Below, one piece after another: positions 45,020-57,323 of a stretch of 60,201 bases of DNA. A program made the translations under genes and the position numbers. How positions within the stretch are numbered: position 1 is the first letter of the stretch; every line of letters begins with the position of its first letter. The notes below the pieces were generated by a model. It was not told the origin of the DNA and did no database searches. It saw only the letters and a program-made list of their open reading frames with translations. The DNA is taken from NCBI GenBank assembly GCA_002633005.1, contig NMRA01000921.1, positions 18,539 through 78,739 of the forward strand, in the 5' to 3' direction. This DNA comes from Phoronis australis. Lineage: Eukaryota > Phoronida > Phoronidae.

Positions 45020-45925
45020 ATTGATTTGGTCAAAATTTGAGAAGAAAAATGCACCTAATGACCAAATGTTTGTACCAAATGACCTGAGACTTTATAATTC
45101 AAACTGAATCGCATTTGCTAAACAGATACGTAAATTTGAAGTCTCTAGCTCAAAATATTAGCTTGCACTCAATGACCTTTGACCTAGTTTCTCTGAGTGG
45201 ATGGCCCTATTGCTTAGTAAAGTAAGGTATTTGATTGGGATGTAGGTTTACACCAATGTGCTGGAATTGAAGAGAATTCCTTGAAAAATGTAGGAGAAAT
45301 AACCTATTCAAATGTAGATGACCTTTGCACTAATTGACCTTATCCAATGCATTACATCCCTTTTAGTAGAATTATTACAAAGACCGTGAATAGAACATTT
45401 AATTCTGAGAATCACAGTTGGATAAATGTTGACATATCAGAATACTTGGTGAATGAAAAGGTCAAATTTTCAGAAGAAAAATGCACCTAATGACCCCATG
45501 TTTCCACTAAATGACCTGAAACTTTGGATTTCGAATTGAATTACCAGTTCCAATCAGGCATGTAAATTTGAAACTTCTAGCTCAAAATCTTAGTTTGCAT
45601 CTAATGACCTTTGACCTATTTAACCTGATTGGATGACCCAATTACTTATAAAGTATTTTTAAATTGTTTTATTGATTTATACCTGGGCACCAAATTTAAA
45701 AATAATAGCTTTAAAAATGAAGGAGTAGTATTTTGAAAGCTACATGCCCTTATTACCAAATGACCTCTTCCGGTGCATTATGGAATATGATTATATAATG
45801 AATCAAAATTTATGTACTGCCTAAAATCATATGTTAAATTTGAAGAACATACCTGCAACCATTTTGGAGTTATTAAGTGTCAAAGTTGGTTGGAAGAATA
45901 AGAGTAAGAATAAGAAGAACTAGAA
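45020..45925. repeat. Interspersed repeat family R2 with DR1 motifs, copy 2
   Basis: Two internal repeats about 436 bp apart, each with aaaaatgcacctaatgacc (45049 and 45480) and a perfect TGACCTTTGACCT (45173-45185 and 45605-45617). It ends with an aagaat-type purine tract, as copy 1 does. A further decayed piece (46085-46140) repeats 'gcacttaatgacccctaaaatgcacccaatgacccc'. Confidence 0.75.
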
Positions 45926-46189
45926 TGCAATTTCGTACGCGCACTTGTGCGCGTGTTCTACGCACGTGAATGGGAAGTTATAGCCGTGTTGTTGGTGTGA
46001 AAAAGAGAGATGGCCCTGGTGTGTAAGCTCTCCGGAATGCATCATGTAAGTATGAGCTGATTGAAAAAGTCTGAAATTTAATAGAAAACTGCACTTAATG
46101 ACCCCTAAAATGCACCCAATGACCCCAATGTTTCTGCCAGAACTTCCTTTATAATTCTAAGTCACAAGCGTGATAAGGAAAAATGTAGC

Positions 46190-46265
46190 TGTAAGTGCCG
46201 ACGCACTCTTGTGTTTGTAGTCTGACTATATTCGCCATCTGTTGGTGGTTTATGTGTTTGCTCTC
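46190..46265 (+). mobile_element. Truncated BEL/Pao LTR fragment
   Basis: The first 76 bp of the LTR found at 46359 (tgtaagtgccgacgcactc...) recur here, then change abruptly to unrelated sequence. It is a relic of another insertion or a tandem rearrangement next to the intact element. Confidence 0.8.
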
Positions 46266-46358
46266 AACACCAAAATAAAATTGCCCCCCTAAAGTACTCA
46301 CAAAAACCATTTTCTAGAGGCCCTACAAAATCTGGCCCACCGTCTAATAGACTAATAG

Positions 46359-46932
46359 TGTAAGTGCCGACGCACTCTTGTGTTTGTAGTCTGACTATAT
46401 TCGCCTTCTGTTGGTGGTTTATGTGTTTCCTCTCCAGCTTCTACCGCGTATATTTTCCACGTGACTAATTCTTCTATAGAATTTTGCATATGTAAAACTG
46501 CTCGGCACACCATAGTTTATAGCTGTAACGCGCGCCAGCTTAGCTCATTCGTGCTTCAACGTCCTTACATGTATTTTGAGTTTTGAGTTTAGTCGTGACC
46601 TATGCCGCAAATTGGTGTAAGTATTTTGTACTTAGTTTTGTTACAGTATATAGTCAGTACTTCAACGTACACTGTAATTGTAACGCGTACTCTGTAACTT
46701 TAATTAGCGTTGCCTCAAGTAGTTTGACGTTGTCCGAATAAGAATATATGCAATGTTTAATAGTAGTAATGTAACTTTGTAAACGACCAACGTATTGTTC
46801 AATTGTCTCATAGAACGTTTTTTTTGTATGTTACAGTTGAACGGAGTAACTATAAGAAAGAAACAAATAAAGTTTGTCAACGCAACTTATGCTCGAGTTC
46901 TCCATGCAGCTCTAACGATTTTCGCGACCACA
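46359..46932 (+). mobile_element. BEL/Pao retrotransposon 5' LTR
   Basis: 574 bp from TGTAAGTGCC to CGCGACCACA, repeated at 52416-52987 at roughly 96% identity by eye. It begins TG and ends CA. No obvious tRNA-complementary primer site follows immediately. The LTR supplies promoter and polyadenylation signals in a functional element. The modest LTR divergence suggests a relatively recent insertion. Confidence 0.9.
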
Positions 46933-46947
46933 TTGTTGTTCAAACCA

Positions 46948-47600
46948 ATGGCTGAGATGTCAACGCCCACCGCCATTAGCCATGAAGCTGTCAAGCCTAA
47001 GCTAACGGCAACGCAGTATGCCATGGGGTACACCGACGTCGACTTCATACCGAACATACCTGGCGACGTCGACTAAATTATTCCGAACATGCCTGACGAG
47101 GAGTGGAACGACTCGAAAAGCGTGAAGTCGTCATTCTCTGCAAATTCGTCTGTATCTGCTGTGTCATCTAAAACTATGTTAAAACTTTCGAACGCTAAAG
47201 CCAAGAAAGCTGAGCTTGAGGCACGCCTAGCCGCTGCAAAAACTGATCACAAATTGAAGATGAGCATCAAACAATTAGAGCTGGAATTGGAGGAACACAA
47301 AATTGCTACAGATTTACAAGTTGCTTCATCCTATGAGAAGGGTTTATCTGAAAGTTTATCAGACAGTGTTGTGTCAACCGACTCGCTGTGCTGGACGCAT
47401 TTCGTCATTTGACCAATTTCATTAGTTTACCTAATACTGAAGTCCCAAGATTTGAAGGTGATGTATTGGAATACAAAGCTTGGACTTTGGCTTTTGAAGC
47501 TAGGATTGCATCACGCATCACAAGCAATTCTGACAAGCTGTATTATTAAGAACAGCATCTTATCGGTGAGCCTAAACGTCAGATTGGTGGCTGCCTGTAC
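46948..47600 (+). pseudogene. BEL/Pao Gag region, disrupted
   Basis: The frame opens at ATG 46948, just after the LTR. It meets an in-frame stop at 47074-47076, resumes at 47089 with a Ser-rich and then coiled-coil segment (KKAELEARLAAAKTDHK), and is shifted near 47390. It then continues in another frame with PRFEGDVLEYKAWTLAFEARI, the core of the BEL Gag family (DUF1759). A further stop lies at 47547-47549 before the long Pol frame. With at least two stops and one frameshift the Gag is non-functional. A Gag of this family assembles particles around element RNA. Confidence 0.8.
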
Positions 47601-50600
47601 ATGCATCCAGACTGTAGTTATCAAGCTGCTCGAGATTTGTTAGACAAAGAATATGGTGATCCAGTTAAAGTATCCAATGCTTATGTTGACAGGGTGCTAA
47701 GATGGCCGTTAATTCGACAAGACGACATTTCCAGTCTTAAGGAGTTAGGTCTATTTCTACAGAAGTGTTCGTGTGCCATGAGAGGTGTTCCTCATTTGGA
47801 GGTATTGAATCATCCGCCGAACTTACAAGCTGTTGTGAGAAAACTTCCGATGTATATGCAGAATGATTGGCGAAAGAAGGTATCTGCCATGGAGAGACTA
47901 TCTCGATCGCCGATGTTTGCTGACCTCGCTATATTCGTCCAGCAGACTTCAGAGACCGCCTGCCATCCAGTTTACGGTAAGGAAGCACTTTCTCGCACAC
48001 CAGTATCCAATTCTATGCACCAACAAAAGAAGTCGCCCCGTAACACGTCATTTGCCACTGAGGTGGGTTCTAGTCGCGGATCACATGCCAACCAACGAAC
48101 ATTTTGTCCCCTCTGCAACCAACAACATGACTTAGAAAAATGTTCTCGATTTTTGCAGAAGTCTCTTACTGACAGGCGTTCGTTTCTAAAGGACAAGCGT
48201 CTGTGTTTTGCCTGTTTTAGCGCGTCCCACATGTCCAGAGGGTGCAGCAAGAAGAGAACATGTGGACAGTGTAATGGTAAGCATCCAACGACGCTCCACG
48301 ACAATAACTTTCGCATCGGGAATGCAGAAGCTTCAAGAAATACTCAAGCGACCGCTTCAGATGTTGCTACCCAGACGTGTAGTACTAACGCCATTGATGG
48401 AAACGCATCAGTTCTACAGTCTATATTACCAGTACAAGTGCGACAAGGTGATGGTAAAACGATTAACACCTACGCCTTTTATGACAACGGCAGCAGTGCA
48501 TGCTTCATCAAGGAAGATTTGCTCGACAGACTGACTGCGACGTACTACGAAGCTAACTTGCAAATGCATACCATGCACGGACGTGACGTCATCTCTTCTA
48601 AGGTCGTCGAAGGATTAATCGTGAGTGACGCTTGCGGAGAAAATGCTGTGATGTTGCCGAAGGCCTATAGCAGACCAGAGATCTCCGTTAGCCGCGAGCA
48701 CATTCCCCGCCCAGGTGTATTGAGGCAGTTTCCTCATCTTGCTGAGCTAGCCACCAAGGTTCCAGAGTACTCCCCCAAGTTAGAGATTGGACTTCTGATC
48801 GGCAACAGTTGCCCGGAAGCACTTAAGCCTCGTGATGTATCGTCGACAGTAGATGGAGGTCCGTATGGTGTTCTACTGAAGCATGGGTGGACGGTGAATG
48901 GACCCATGGAAGCTACGACATGTTACAGTTTGATTTGCAACCGTATTGGTATTAGAGAATTAGTACCGACACCAATGAGCGACAGTACATCCATCTCTTC
49001 TACAGCTGTCCTGAATGTGTTTGAGAAGGATTTCAGTGATGGTATCGCAGCATTTCCTGACGAAAAGGGCTTATCTTATGAAGACCGACGATTTTTGGAA
49101 ATTGTGGAAACTGGCATTCAACTAAAAGATGGCCACTACGAAGTGCCCTTGCCTTTTCGAAAAAGTAACGTCTCAATGCCGAACAATAGAGATCAAGCTC
49201 TTCAGAGGTTACTGTGGCAACGAAGAAAGATGATAAAGTCCGAACAATATCGCCAAGATTATGTAGACTTCATGAATTCCGTTCTTGAGAAAGGGTACGC
49301 CAGAAAAGTCAAAACGCCTGACATGCTGACTGATCCTGGGCAAGTTTGGTACCTTCCCCACCATGGCGTTTACCACCCGAAGAAGCCTGGAAAGATTAGA
49401 GTGGTTTTCGATTGCAGTGCCAGATATAACGACACTTCTCTCAATGACAGCTTGTTATGTGGCCCTGATTTAATTAATTCTCTTGTTGGTGTGTTAACTC
49501 GTTTCAGAGAGGAGCCTGTAGCTGTGGTCAGTGACATTGAAGCAATGTTCTACCAGGTTAAAGTTCCAGAACGTCACATGAATTTCCTGAGGTTTCTGTG
49601 GTGGCCCAACGGAAACTTTAATGAAGAAGTAAGGGAATACAAGATGACTGTACACATCTTCGGAGCTGTCTCATCACCCAGTGTGTGTAATTACGCCCTC
49701 AAACGTATCACAGAGGACAATCGCTTGCCGGAACCAGTAAGTTACACTATTTGTCAAAACTTTTATGTGGATGACTGCCTGAAATCTGTTTCCACTGAAG
49801 ATGGCGCTGTGCAGCTTGTAAATGAACTTCGTGCCGCATGTGCTGTAGGAGGTTTTCGTCTGACCAAGTTTTTGAGCAATAGTCGTAAGGTTTTGCAGTC
49901 AATTCCTGAAATAGAACGTTCTAAAGTTGGTCATGCTGTGAGTATGAATTATGGTGATCTTGCTATTGAGCGTGCCCTCGGAGTACTGTGGTTTGTTTCT
50001 TCAGATGAACTTGGTTTCTCAATCACGCTCAGCTCTAAACCGTTAACGAGAAGAGGTATTCTTTCAACGGTTTCTTCTGTATACGATCCTTTAGGTATTG
50101 TCGCTCCAGTGATACTTCCGGCGAAGAAGATTCTACAGGATCTTTGCAAATTACAGTCGCTTGGTTGGGATGACGACATACCTGATCAGCAGCGGATGTG
50201 CTGGCAACAATGGTTAAAAGAGCTTCCGTGTCTGGAACGCTTGAAGGTTCAGCGCTGCTTGAAGCCTGGCAGTTTTGGTCCAGTTGTGTCTAGTCAAGTA
50301 CATGTGTTCTCTGACGCAAGTAACATGGGTTACGCATCTTGTGCTTATCTACGCCTTACCAATGCTGAAGGCAGCATACACTGTTCATTTCTAATGGGGA
50401 AAGCTAGGCTGACGCCGATCAAGACGACGACGATCCCACGACTTGAGCTTACCGCCGCCACCATCTCTGTTCGTCTTGGGGAGATGTTATTCCGCCAGCT
50501 AGAAAGAACCCCCGATTCCATTATGTATCATACAGACTCGATGGCAGTACTTCATTTTCTACGTTCAGAAGCGAAGAGATTTCCGGTGTTCATTGCGAAC

Positions 50601-52362
50601 AGGGTACAGGTCATCAAAGATTTTTCAAACCCGAGCTAGTGGGCGTTTGTGGATACTCGGAGTAATCCGGCCGATATTGGTTCAAGAGGTGTTAAGGCTG
50701 AGAAGTTTATTGCTGATGATAGTTGGTTGAACGGATCTCGATTTTTGTGGCAGCCTGAGAACGAATGGGTAGACCAACCATCCGTGTTCGATCAACCAGG
50801 AGACAACGAGACTGTCAACGCCGCAGTGACATACGTTTCTAGCGATTCTGCATGTTTGCCATTTGATAACCTTATTAACTATTTTTCAGATTGTCACCGT
50901 CTTTGCAGAGCTGTGGTTCATTATCTGAGACTTCGTCAGGTTCTCCTCAACAGAAGTCATGGTACTGTGTCCCATGGGGCGGAGGCAATAAGTGTGGAGG
51001 AGCTCCAGTTAGCTGAGCTCTACATCCTAAAATACACGCTGCGTAAATACTTCACTGCAGAAGTGAACACCTTAGAAAACCGTGGACCGAACAAGCCTGT
51101 GTGACTAAGAACAGCTCTATCCACAGTTTGGATCCGTTTTGGATGACGCAGGGCTGGTTAGAGTTGGTGGTAGACTACGCAAATCCAACTTGCCGTACGA
51201 CCAAATGCATCAGATCCTTCTTCCACGCAGAAGTCATGTCACTACGCTGATAATCCGTCGTCACCACGAACGATTGCAGCACGCAGGCAGGAACCACGTC
51301 CTAGCTGACACGCTTGAAAGGTTTTGGATCATAGCTGGGAATTCTGTAGTTCGCGAGGTCATTAGTAAATCTGTTATGTGTAAGAAGATAAGAGCCCTGG
51401 TGTGTGAGCAGAAGATGTCTGATCTGCCGTTTGCCAGAACAACTGTTGAAGGCCCATTTTGCTTCACAGGTTTGGATCTTTTTGGCCCTTTCTATAAAAA
51501 GGAACGTAGAATAACGCTGAAACGCTACGGAGTTATTTTCACATGTTTGTCCAGTCGTGCAGTACATTTGGAATATGTTAACTCACTTGACACTGATTCA
51601 TTTATTCAGGCACTCAGACGGTTTTTGTGCAGGCGTGGACCAGTTTTGGAGATATGCAACGATAACGGTACCAACTTTGTTGGAGCAGAGGAAGAGCTTC
51701 GCGAAGCGCTTGCCAATATCGACCAGGGCACCATCCATAACGCCGTACTAAAGAAGGGTATAAAGTGGCATATCAATCCTCCTGCTGGCAGTCATATGGG
51801 CGGAGTTTGGGAACGTCAGATACGAACGATCCGAAAGATTCTGGTGCAGCTATTTCATCAGTTCGGTTCTCAAATCGACGACGAAATTTTCCGTACGCTG
51901 CTGTGTGAGACTGAGGACATTATTAACTCACGTCCTCTGACATCCATATCCGACACCCCTGGTGATCAGGAACCATTAACTCCGAGTCACCTGCTGACAC
52001 TGAAGTCGACAGTTTTATCACCACCCGGGCAGTTTTTACATACCGACCTGTATTGCCGTAAACGATGGAAACGTGTGCAATATCTCGTGGAACAGCTTTG
52101 GGTCCGGTAGAGACGTGAATATCTCTTGAATTTGCAGAAACGTCAGAAGTGGTTAACGCCAAGAAGGAACCTGCAAGTGGGAGATGTCGTGCTTTTGATG
52201 AACGAGAATGTGCCAAGAAACCACTGGGACATGGGTCGTGTGATAGCTGTGGAACCTGATTCTTTTGGTGTTGTACGGACCGTGAGAGTCAAGACACAGA
52301 TGACGGAACTTCGACGTCCTGTTTGTAAATGTGTGCTTTTGATTGATAGTGCACTTGATTAG
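47601..52362 (+). pseudogene. BEL/Pao Pol region (Gag end, protease, RT, RNase H, integrase), disrupted
   Basis: The long frame from 47601 has a Gag end (SYQAARDLLDKEYGDP). Three Cys/His knuckles follow (residues about 167-233: CPLCNQQH, CFACFSASH, CGQCNGKH). Next are an aspartic protease active site (YDNGSS, residue about 294), a reverse transcriptase with YVDD (about residue 722) and RNase H (FSDASN; HTDS). Integrase follows: an N-terminal His-rich segment around 51259 that appears to lack one of the usual Cys, then the DDE core (TGLDLFGPF; ICNDNGTNF; GGVWERQ) and a C-terminal chromodomain-like end. Breaks are an in-frame TAG at 50637-50639, a frameshift near 51100, and TAG at 52108-52110. 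The element is dead in cis. It lies antisense in intron 1 of the Ig gene. Confidence 0.9.
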
Positions 52363-52405
52363 TTATATTTCTTATGAGTTAGTATTTGTTCAGCAACGAA
52401 TTGCT

Positions 52406-52415
52406 GAGGGCGGAG
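52406..52415 (+). other. Polypurine tract of the BEL element
   Basis: GAGGGCGGAG lies directly before the 3' LTR, the position of the plus-strand primer of LTR retrotransposons. Confidence 0.6.
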
Positions 52416-52987
52416 TGTAAGTGCCGACGCACCATTGTGTTTGTAGTCCGACTATATTCGCCATCTGTTGGTGGTTTATGTGTTTGCTTTCCAGCTTCTA
52501 CCGCGTATATTTTCCACGTGACTAATTCTTCAATAGAATTTTGCATATGTATAACTGCTCGGCACACCATAGTTTATAGCTGTAACGCGCGCCAGCTTAG
52601 CTCATTCGTGCTTCAACGTCCTTACATGTATCTTGAGTTTTGAGTTTAGTCGTGATCTATGCCGCAAATTGGTGTAAGTATTTTGTACTTAGTTTTGTTA
52701 CAGTATATAGTCAGTATTTCAACGTAATTGTAACGCGTACTCTGTAACTTTAATTAGCGTTGCCTCAAGTAGTTTGACGTTGTCCGAATAAGAATATATG
52801 CAATGTTTAATATTGGTATTGTAACTTTGTAAACGACCAACGTATTGTTCAATTGTCTCTTAGAACGTTTTTTGTATGTTACAGTTGAACCGAGTAACTA
52901 TAAGAAAGAAACGAATAAAGTTTGTCAACGCAACTTATACAATGTACTCGAGTTCTCCATGTGGCTTTAACGATTTTCGCGACCACA
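52416..52987 (+). mobile_element. BEL/Pao retrotransposon 3' LTR
   Basis: 572-bp partner of the LTR at 46359-46932, with a few substitutions and a short indel (loss of 'cact' near 'caacgta'). The bases flanking the two LTRs (ctaatag and ctacata) do not form an exact target duplication, which suggests small flank changes or recombination with the relic at 46190. Confidence 0.9.
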
Positions 52988-53985
52988 CTACATAACGGAC
53001 ACGAAATACAATACTTCATTTATGTCAGTTCCGACTCATTTTCAGACACTCATAATAATGGACTGTCAGAGTTCTGGAGTAGTGAACTTTCGAAGGTAGG
53101 GAACCTTCGGAGTAGCGAACCTTAGGAATTGTAGTGATTTTTCTCGAGTATTGAACCTCTGGAATAGCGACGTGTAACTTTGGAAATATCTTGCATCAAA
53201 TTTGTTACTCGTATGAAGTGTGCGAGGCTGTGTACTATTGACACTTATTGACAAGAGAAAACTTTTTTCATTGATTTAAGTTTACATCAGGTCTAGACCT
53301 AATATTTCCACATACTGTGAACATGCTCGTCGGAGTTTTCCCAGTGCAAAATGATACGGTAGTTAAATGTCTGATGCTAATTGTTTAACCGATTCCACCC
53401 AAATGTAATGTTGTAGCTTCTTGTCACTACCGACGAGAGATAAAAATGACATCTCTTAAAACATTGGGCGCACGGGCTTTAAAATCTTCATTGTTAGTAG
53501 CTAAGCCTTACAACTAGCATTGTGATCTCAGTACAAATTAATATGCAAATTAAAATGATCGTAACAGCTTTTTGTCACAATAAGTTACTTAGAATGTACT
53601 TTGGAATTTTTTTCCAATAGAGGCTGAACAAAGTTCAAGTTAACTATGAAATTCGACATGATTAATTGTTACCATGGCGACTGAGTACCATAAACGCTTC
53701 CTCCTTAAACTAGAATTTGACAAACATGATAACAAATAATATGAAGCTAGCGGGCAGGATTCAAGTAAGCTTCACACTTCATAATCCAAATGTAACCAAC
53801 ACCTTCTCATTTGAAATGACCTTTTCTCAAGTAAATGAGCTTCGAAAACAGAACTTAAATTGAATACTTAATAAGGTATTGCCCAGACAATGCCACACTT
53901 GCAAATTCATTAATCGGTCTATCCTATTAAATACATAGGGTATACCGCTAGCGTCATTCGTTTGAGTGGTCTATCATATATATAC

Positions 53986-54040
<55 letters not shown>

Positions 54041-54697
54041 ATATACCAGTGACGTCAATCGTTTGAGTGGTCTATCCTATATTGTTCTTTTGGGATGAGT
54101 TCAGAATAAAGTATAATTTTTTCTGGACAACAGGATTCGCTGCTCATTTTTTCTAGTTCTTGAGCAATTTTACACCTAATGTCATAGTAGTTATCACTTT
54201 TCTTGTGCAGTTACTTCAAATGAAAAAAATCCAATTAGATTGTCATCCAGATTTTTTCTAGTGTTGTCCGATTTGAAGATTGGTTTCCGGTGCCAAATTT
54301 TGCAAGAAATAAGAGTTTTGAAGTCAAATTTCTCAACAACGTGCAGGTCAAACCTATGGAAATGTTTAGATTCGTAAAATATAGTACTTATTGACATTAA
54401 AAACCCCAAAATTATCTGGCTCCCAAAAATGAGCCACGGAAGTGATTTTCTGGACTTCCTACATGTAGAGTCCAATGGCTTAATATATAGGACATAAAAA
54501 CTACTTTCCTTGAGATCCTTTCTAAGACCACAAAATTTGGTCAAATACATGTAGTGTTTACACCTACATAAAGAACATGGGTGGCAAAGTTTAAAGGTTC
54601 CTTTCACGTCGTTTAACTGTCAGTGTCGGCTACTTAACGGATGTGTCAGAGGATTTTGAAACAAGTCGCCCATTGCACTGACAGTTATTGTTCTCAC
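52988..54697 (-). other. Intron 1 of the Ig gene (5' part)
   Basis: No exon was found. At 53060-53160 'gaacctt.ggagtagcgaac' is locally repeated. A pair of diverged 40-bp repeats ('cgtcattcgtttgagtggtctatc' and 'cgtcaatcgtttgagtggtctatc') surrounds the TA microsatellite. The minus-strand open frame at 54194-54607 has no recognisable content. Confidence 0.4.
53989..54038. repeat. (TA)25 microsatellite
   Basis: 50 bp of uninterrupted TA, flanked by near-identical 'tttgagtggtctatc' copies. Likely polymorphic. Confidence 0.97.
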
Positions 54698-54779
54698 CGT
54701 CGTTTTCGCCCTCTACTGGCAGCGCCTGGTTGCATCCCACAGCCAGTATGAGTACAATCAATATTGCCACGCACTTCAT
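54698..54779 (-). CDS. First coding exon of the Ig gene: signal peptide
   Basis: ATG (54779) starts MKCVAILIVLILAVGCNQA followed by LPVEGEND. It has a basic start, a hydrophobic core of about 12 residues, and a small-residue end consistent with cleavage after QA. The donor GGTGAGA gives phase 1 (exon ends ...AAC GAC G). Phase and strand match the Ig, microexon and tail exons downstream, so it is assigned to the same gene. The Ig exon at 39784 would follow 14.9 kb downstream. The coding strand also contains GCTGCCAGTAGAGGGCG (about 54704-54724), a close CTCF-type motif within the exon. Without transcript data the link to the Ig exon is inference. Confidence 0.65.
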
Positions 54780-54870
54780 GACTTTTAGTTTTCTGTAATT
54801 CAATGTCAGATCAAGTTACGAAGAAAGAAGATCATAAAAGGAGAAGCAATTATATGAGACATTAATCTCA
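54780..54870 (-). promoter_or_regulatory. Probable 5' UTR and promoter region of the Ig gene
   Basis: Upstream of the ATG (to the right) are 'attacagaaaactaaaagtc' and, about 70 bp farther, a 'catataattgc' TATA-like stretch (about 54853). The start site is not determined. Confidence 0.3.
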
Positions 54871-57310
54871 ACCAAAATGCGAATAATCGTCCGCAAATGC
54901 TTCCCCCCTCTATTGAAAAATTATCGTTTTGTATTATCAAGTACAAACTGAAACAACATGGTTGATGCCAGTGTAAAATAACATTTTAAGAAGTTGGTAT
55001 GTCGGTGCCTTTTGACGTAGGTTGGAGTATTTTGCACAATATTACATCGATTTGCCCCACCTTGTGGCATCTAATAGAAAGTCGGGATTCTCATGATTCA
55101 TCACTGGAGTCCTAAGGGGCAGCAGTTGGCTAAGGGATCCGGGTTAGTGAGCCTTTCTCAATAACAATAATGAGATTGATGGCACTCTCACATAAATCCT
55201 ATTATTTGGGCACATACCATTATACATGTACAGCCCTTCATGCTGCATATCCAAGTTTTCTTTAGTTCCTACCAAGTCCGATGGTAGCGCTGTTTGTTCT
55301 TTCTCTCCAGCTTCCTGTTGGTCCAGCCTTAAGCAACAGTACATTGACTCGTAAGTTTTCCTAATTAGACAATTTTATACCTCTCCCACCCTTCCTACCA
55401 TGGGTAATTAGTCAACCGATGTGTACCTTTCCCATGCTCACTCCCATTTGTCGAACACAATCTCCTGTTAGTTATTGTTGTTTTTACAGTAACTGTTGGT
55501 ATCTTCTTCAAGCCCGGAGCGTGTTACCGTTAGCCAAGAACCAGTGTCATTGGCTAGCGACCCGACTTGTACTCGAACATCCATTGCTGCAGCTTGCTTC
55601 TCTCAACCCCGCTCACAGCTCTTGGCACATTCTGAGCCACAGCACCACGTTCCTTACAATGTATCTTTTTATCACTCCGGCTGCTCTGCTCACTCACCTT
55701 GTCCGGAACCTGCTTTACAGGTTGTTATAGCCCAGTTGGCCTTTTGGTGCACCCACTTTATATGATATTTGCCTGTTTTGCAGTTTGTACCCACTCGGTA
55801 ATTGTTATTGAATTTGCCGTTGTGTTCGACTCAGTTGGTAGGCAATCGGCCATTACTAATTTGGTATTATGTACCCATTTGGTATTATGCTAACCTGTGC
55901 CACTTAGTATCTGATATTCAATTACACTTTGGGTATTGGAAATGTGTGTGTTATCTCTTGTAATTAATGAACCCATCTGGTTCCTTCTATGAAATATTTA
56001 TTTGCAGAGCCGTGACCCTGAAATTCCCAATACAACTTAAAATATATGTTATTCTTTGTTTTATTTGTCCCCAATAATATGAAACATGTCTAAAAAAACC
56101 TACAATTCTAATCTGGTGGGCCCAGTAAGGATATTGACGGAGTGTGCATCGGATGCCAAGTGCGTAGTGTTCAGATGGTCTCTACTGCATTGTATCAACT
56201 AAATAACGAACAGTTAAGAGCCTAAAAATATGTACATGTACTAGATTTCCATTACTACAACAACAACTAAAGAATGTCCAAGGTTTTCCTAGAATTTTAC
56301 ACGATGCGGCGAGACGCATTCGTCAATCTCGTTTACCTCGATGTATCGGCATTATGGTTTCTAAAAGAGTCCCTGCATAAGAACATCAGACAAATTGCAA
56401 TATGATGGGACCGTGATATGTCATGATTTTTAGAATTGATGCATTGCAAATATCCCTTGGGTGAAATATTTCTAAAAATAGAAAAATAGTTTTGTCTCTC
56501 GTCATTTAGTAAATAAACAGCTGCGTGTAATGTCTAATTAGGGTGATGACATTGTTGACATGTTTGAGAGAAAATTAAACCGCTTTGTGGTGGCTTAAAA
56601 ATCTACACATGCTAGATATGGGAATGACAAACCCAAATCAGATTGAATGATTTTTGATATTTTTAACAACTTTTTAATTGTGCGCTCTTTCACCCGCTTA
56701 AAACGGTTATGTACATTTAGACCTCTTTCAAGGGCCATGGAGTCAAAGGCGCAGAACTGCCTACCGTCCTTACGTAGTTCCCACGATAGCCACAGCTTCC
56801 TTCTTTTATCAGATGTCTATATTTCTATGGACAGCACCCAGCTTAATTCCCAAACTTACACTTTGGCGAAGCCACTTTTACCACTAACACCTCAAGGCGC
56901 CAGAAAATGTAGTGCGTATAAACAAAATTACTATAATTGGAAGTAAATTTAATAAAAACAACCGTTGAAAGATTTAGTCAACTTCATCCTATCTGTTTCG
57001 AACATTCCATCATCAAATTAATGCGTTAGTGATCTCTATGTAAGAAGTGGAAGGAGGTTCATAAAAGTAGGTCATTATCTCCAGAGAAATTGCTGTTGCG
57101 ATGTTCGGCCTGTGGTCTCGTCGGCCTTGCTCCACGTCATATTCTAGAGCGTTCGACCAAGAACTTTTACCAATACTACGTTATAAGAGATGTCGTCAAA
57201 AGTCTAACAAGTATCAAATTCGTCAGATCACTTGAAAGAATGGGTGGGAATTAATTGGAAATCGGACACGAATCAGGCGCGCACCCAGGGAGCTCGGAAG
57301 CTCGACGGAG
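54871..57310. other. Intergenic, no gene recognised
   Basis: A plus-strand open segment after 'ttgttgtttttacag' (55490-55770) is Ser/Pro-rich in one frame and hydrophobic in another. It has no recognisable domain and was not accepted as a gene. 'gtacccactcggtaattgttattg' and related phrases repeat weakly at 55790-55990. Confidence 0.35.
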
Positions 57311-57323
57311 CCCCCCCCCCCCC
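57311..57323. repeat. Poly-C run (13 C)
   Basis: Uninterrupted homopolymer; its length may be uncertain in the assembly. Confidence 0.9.

Noticed and set aside
55419-55893. Overlapping plus-strand frames of 64-103 codons
   Set aside because: Two frames are open at once, no domain or splice-supported structure is seen, and composition is low-complexity Ser/Pro/Leu.
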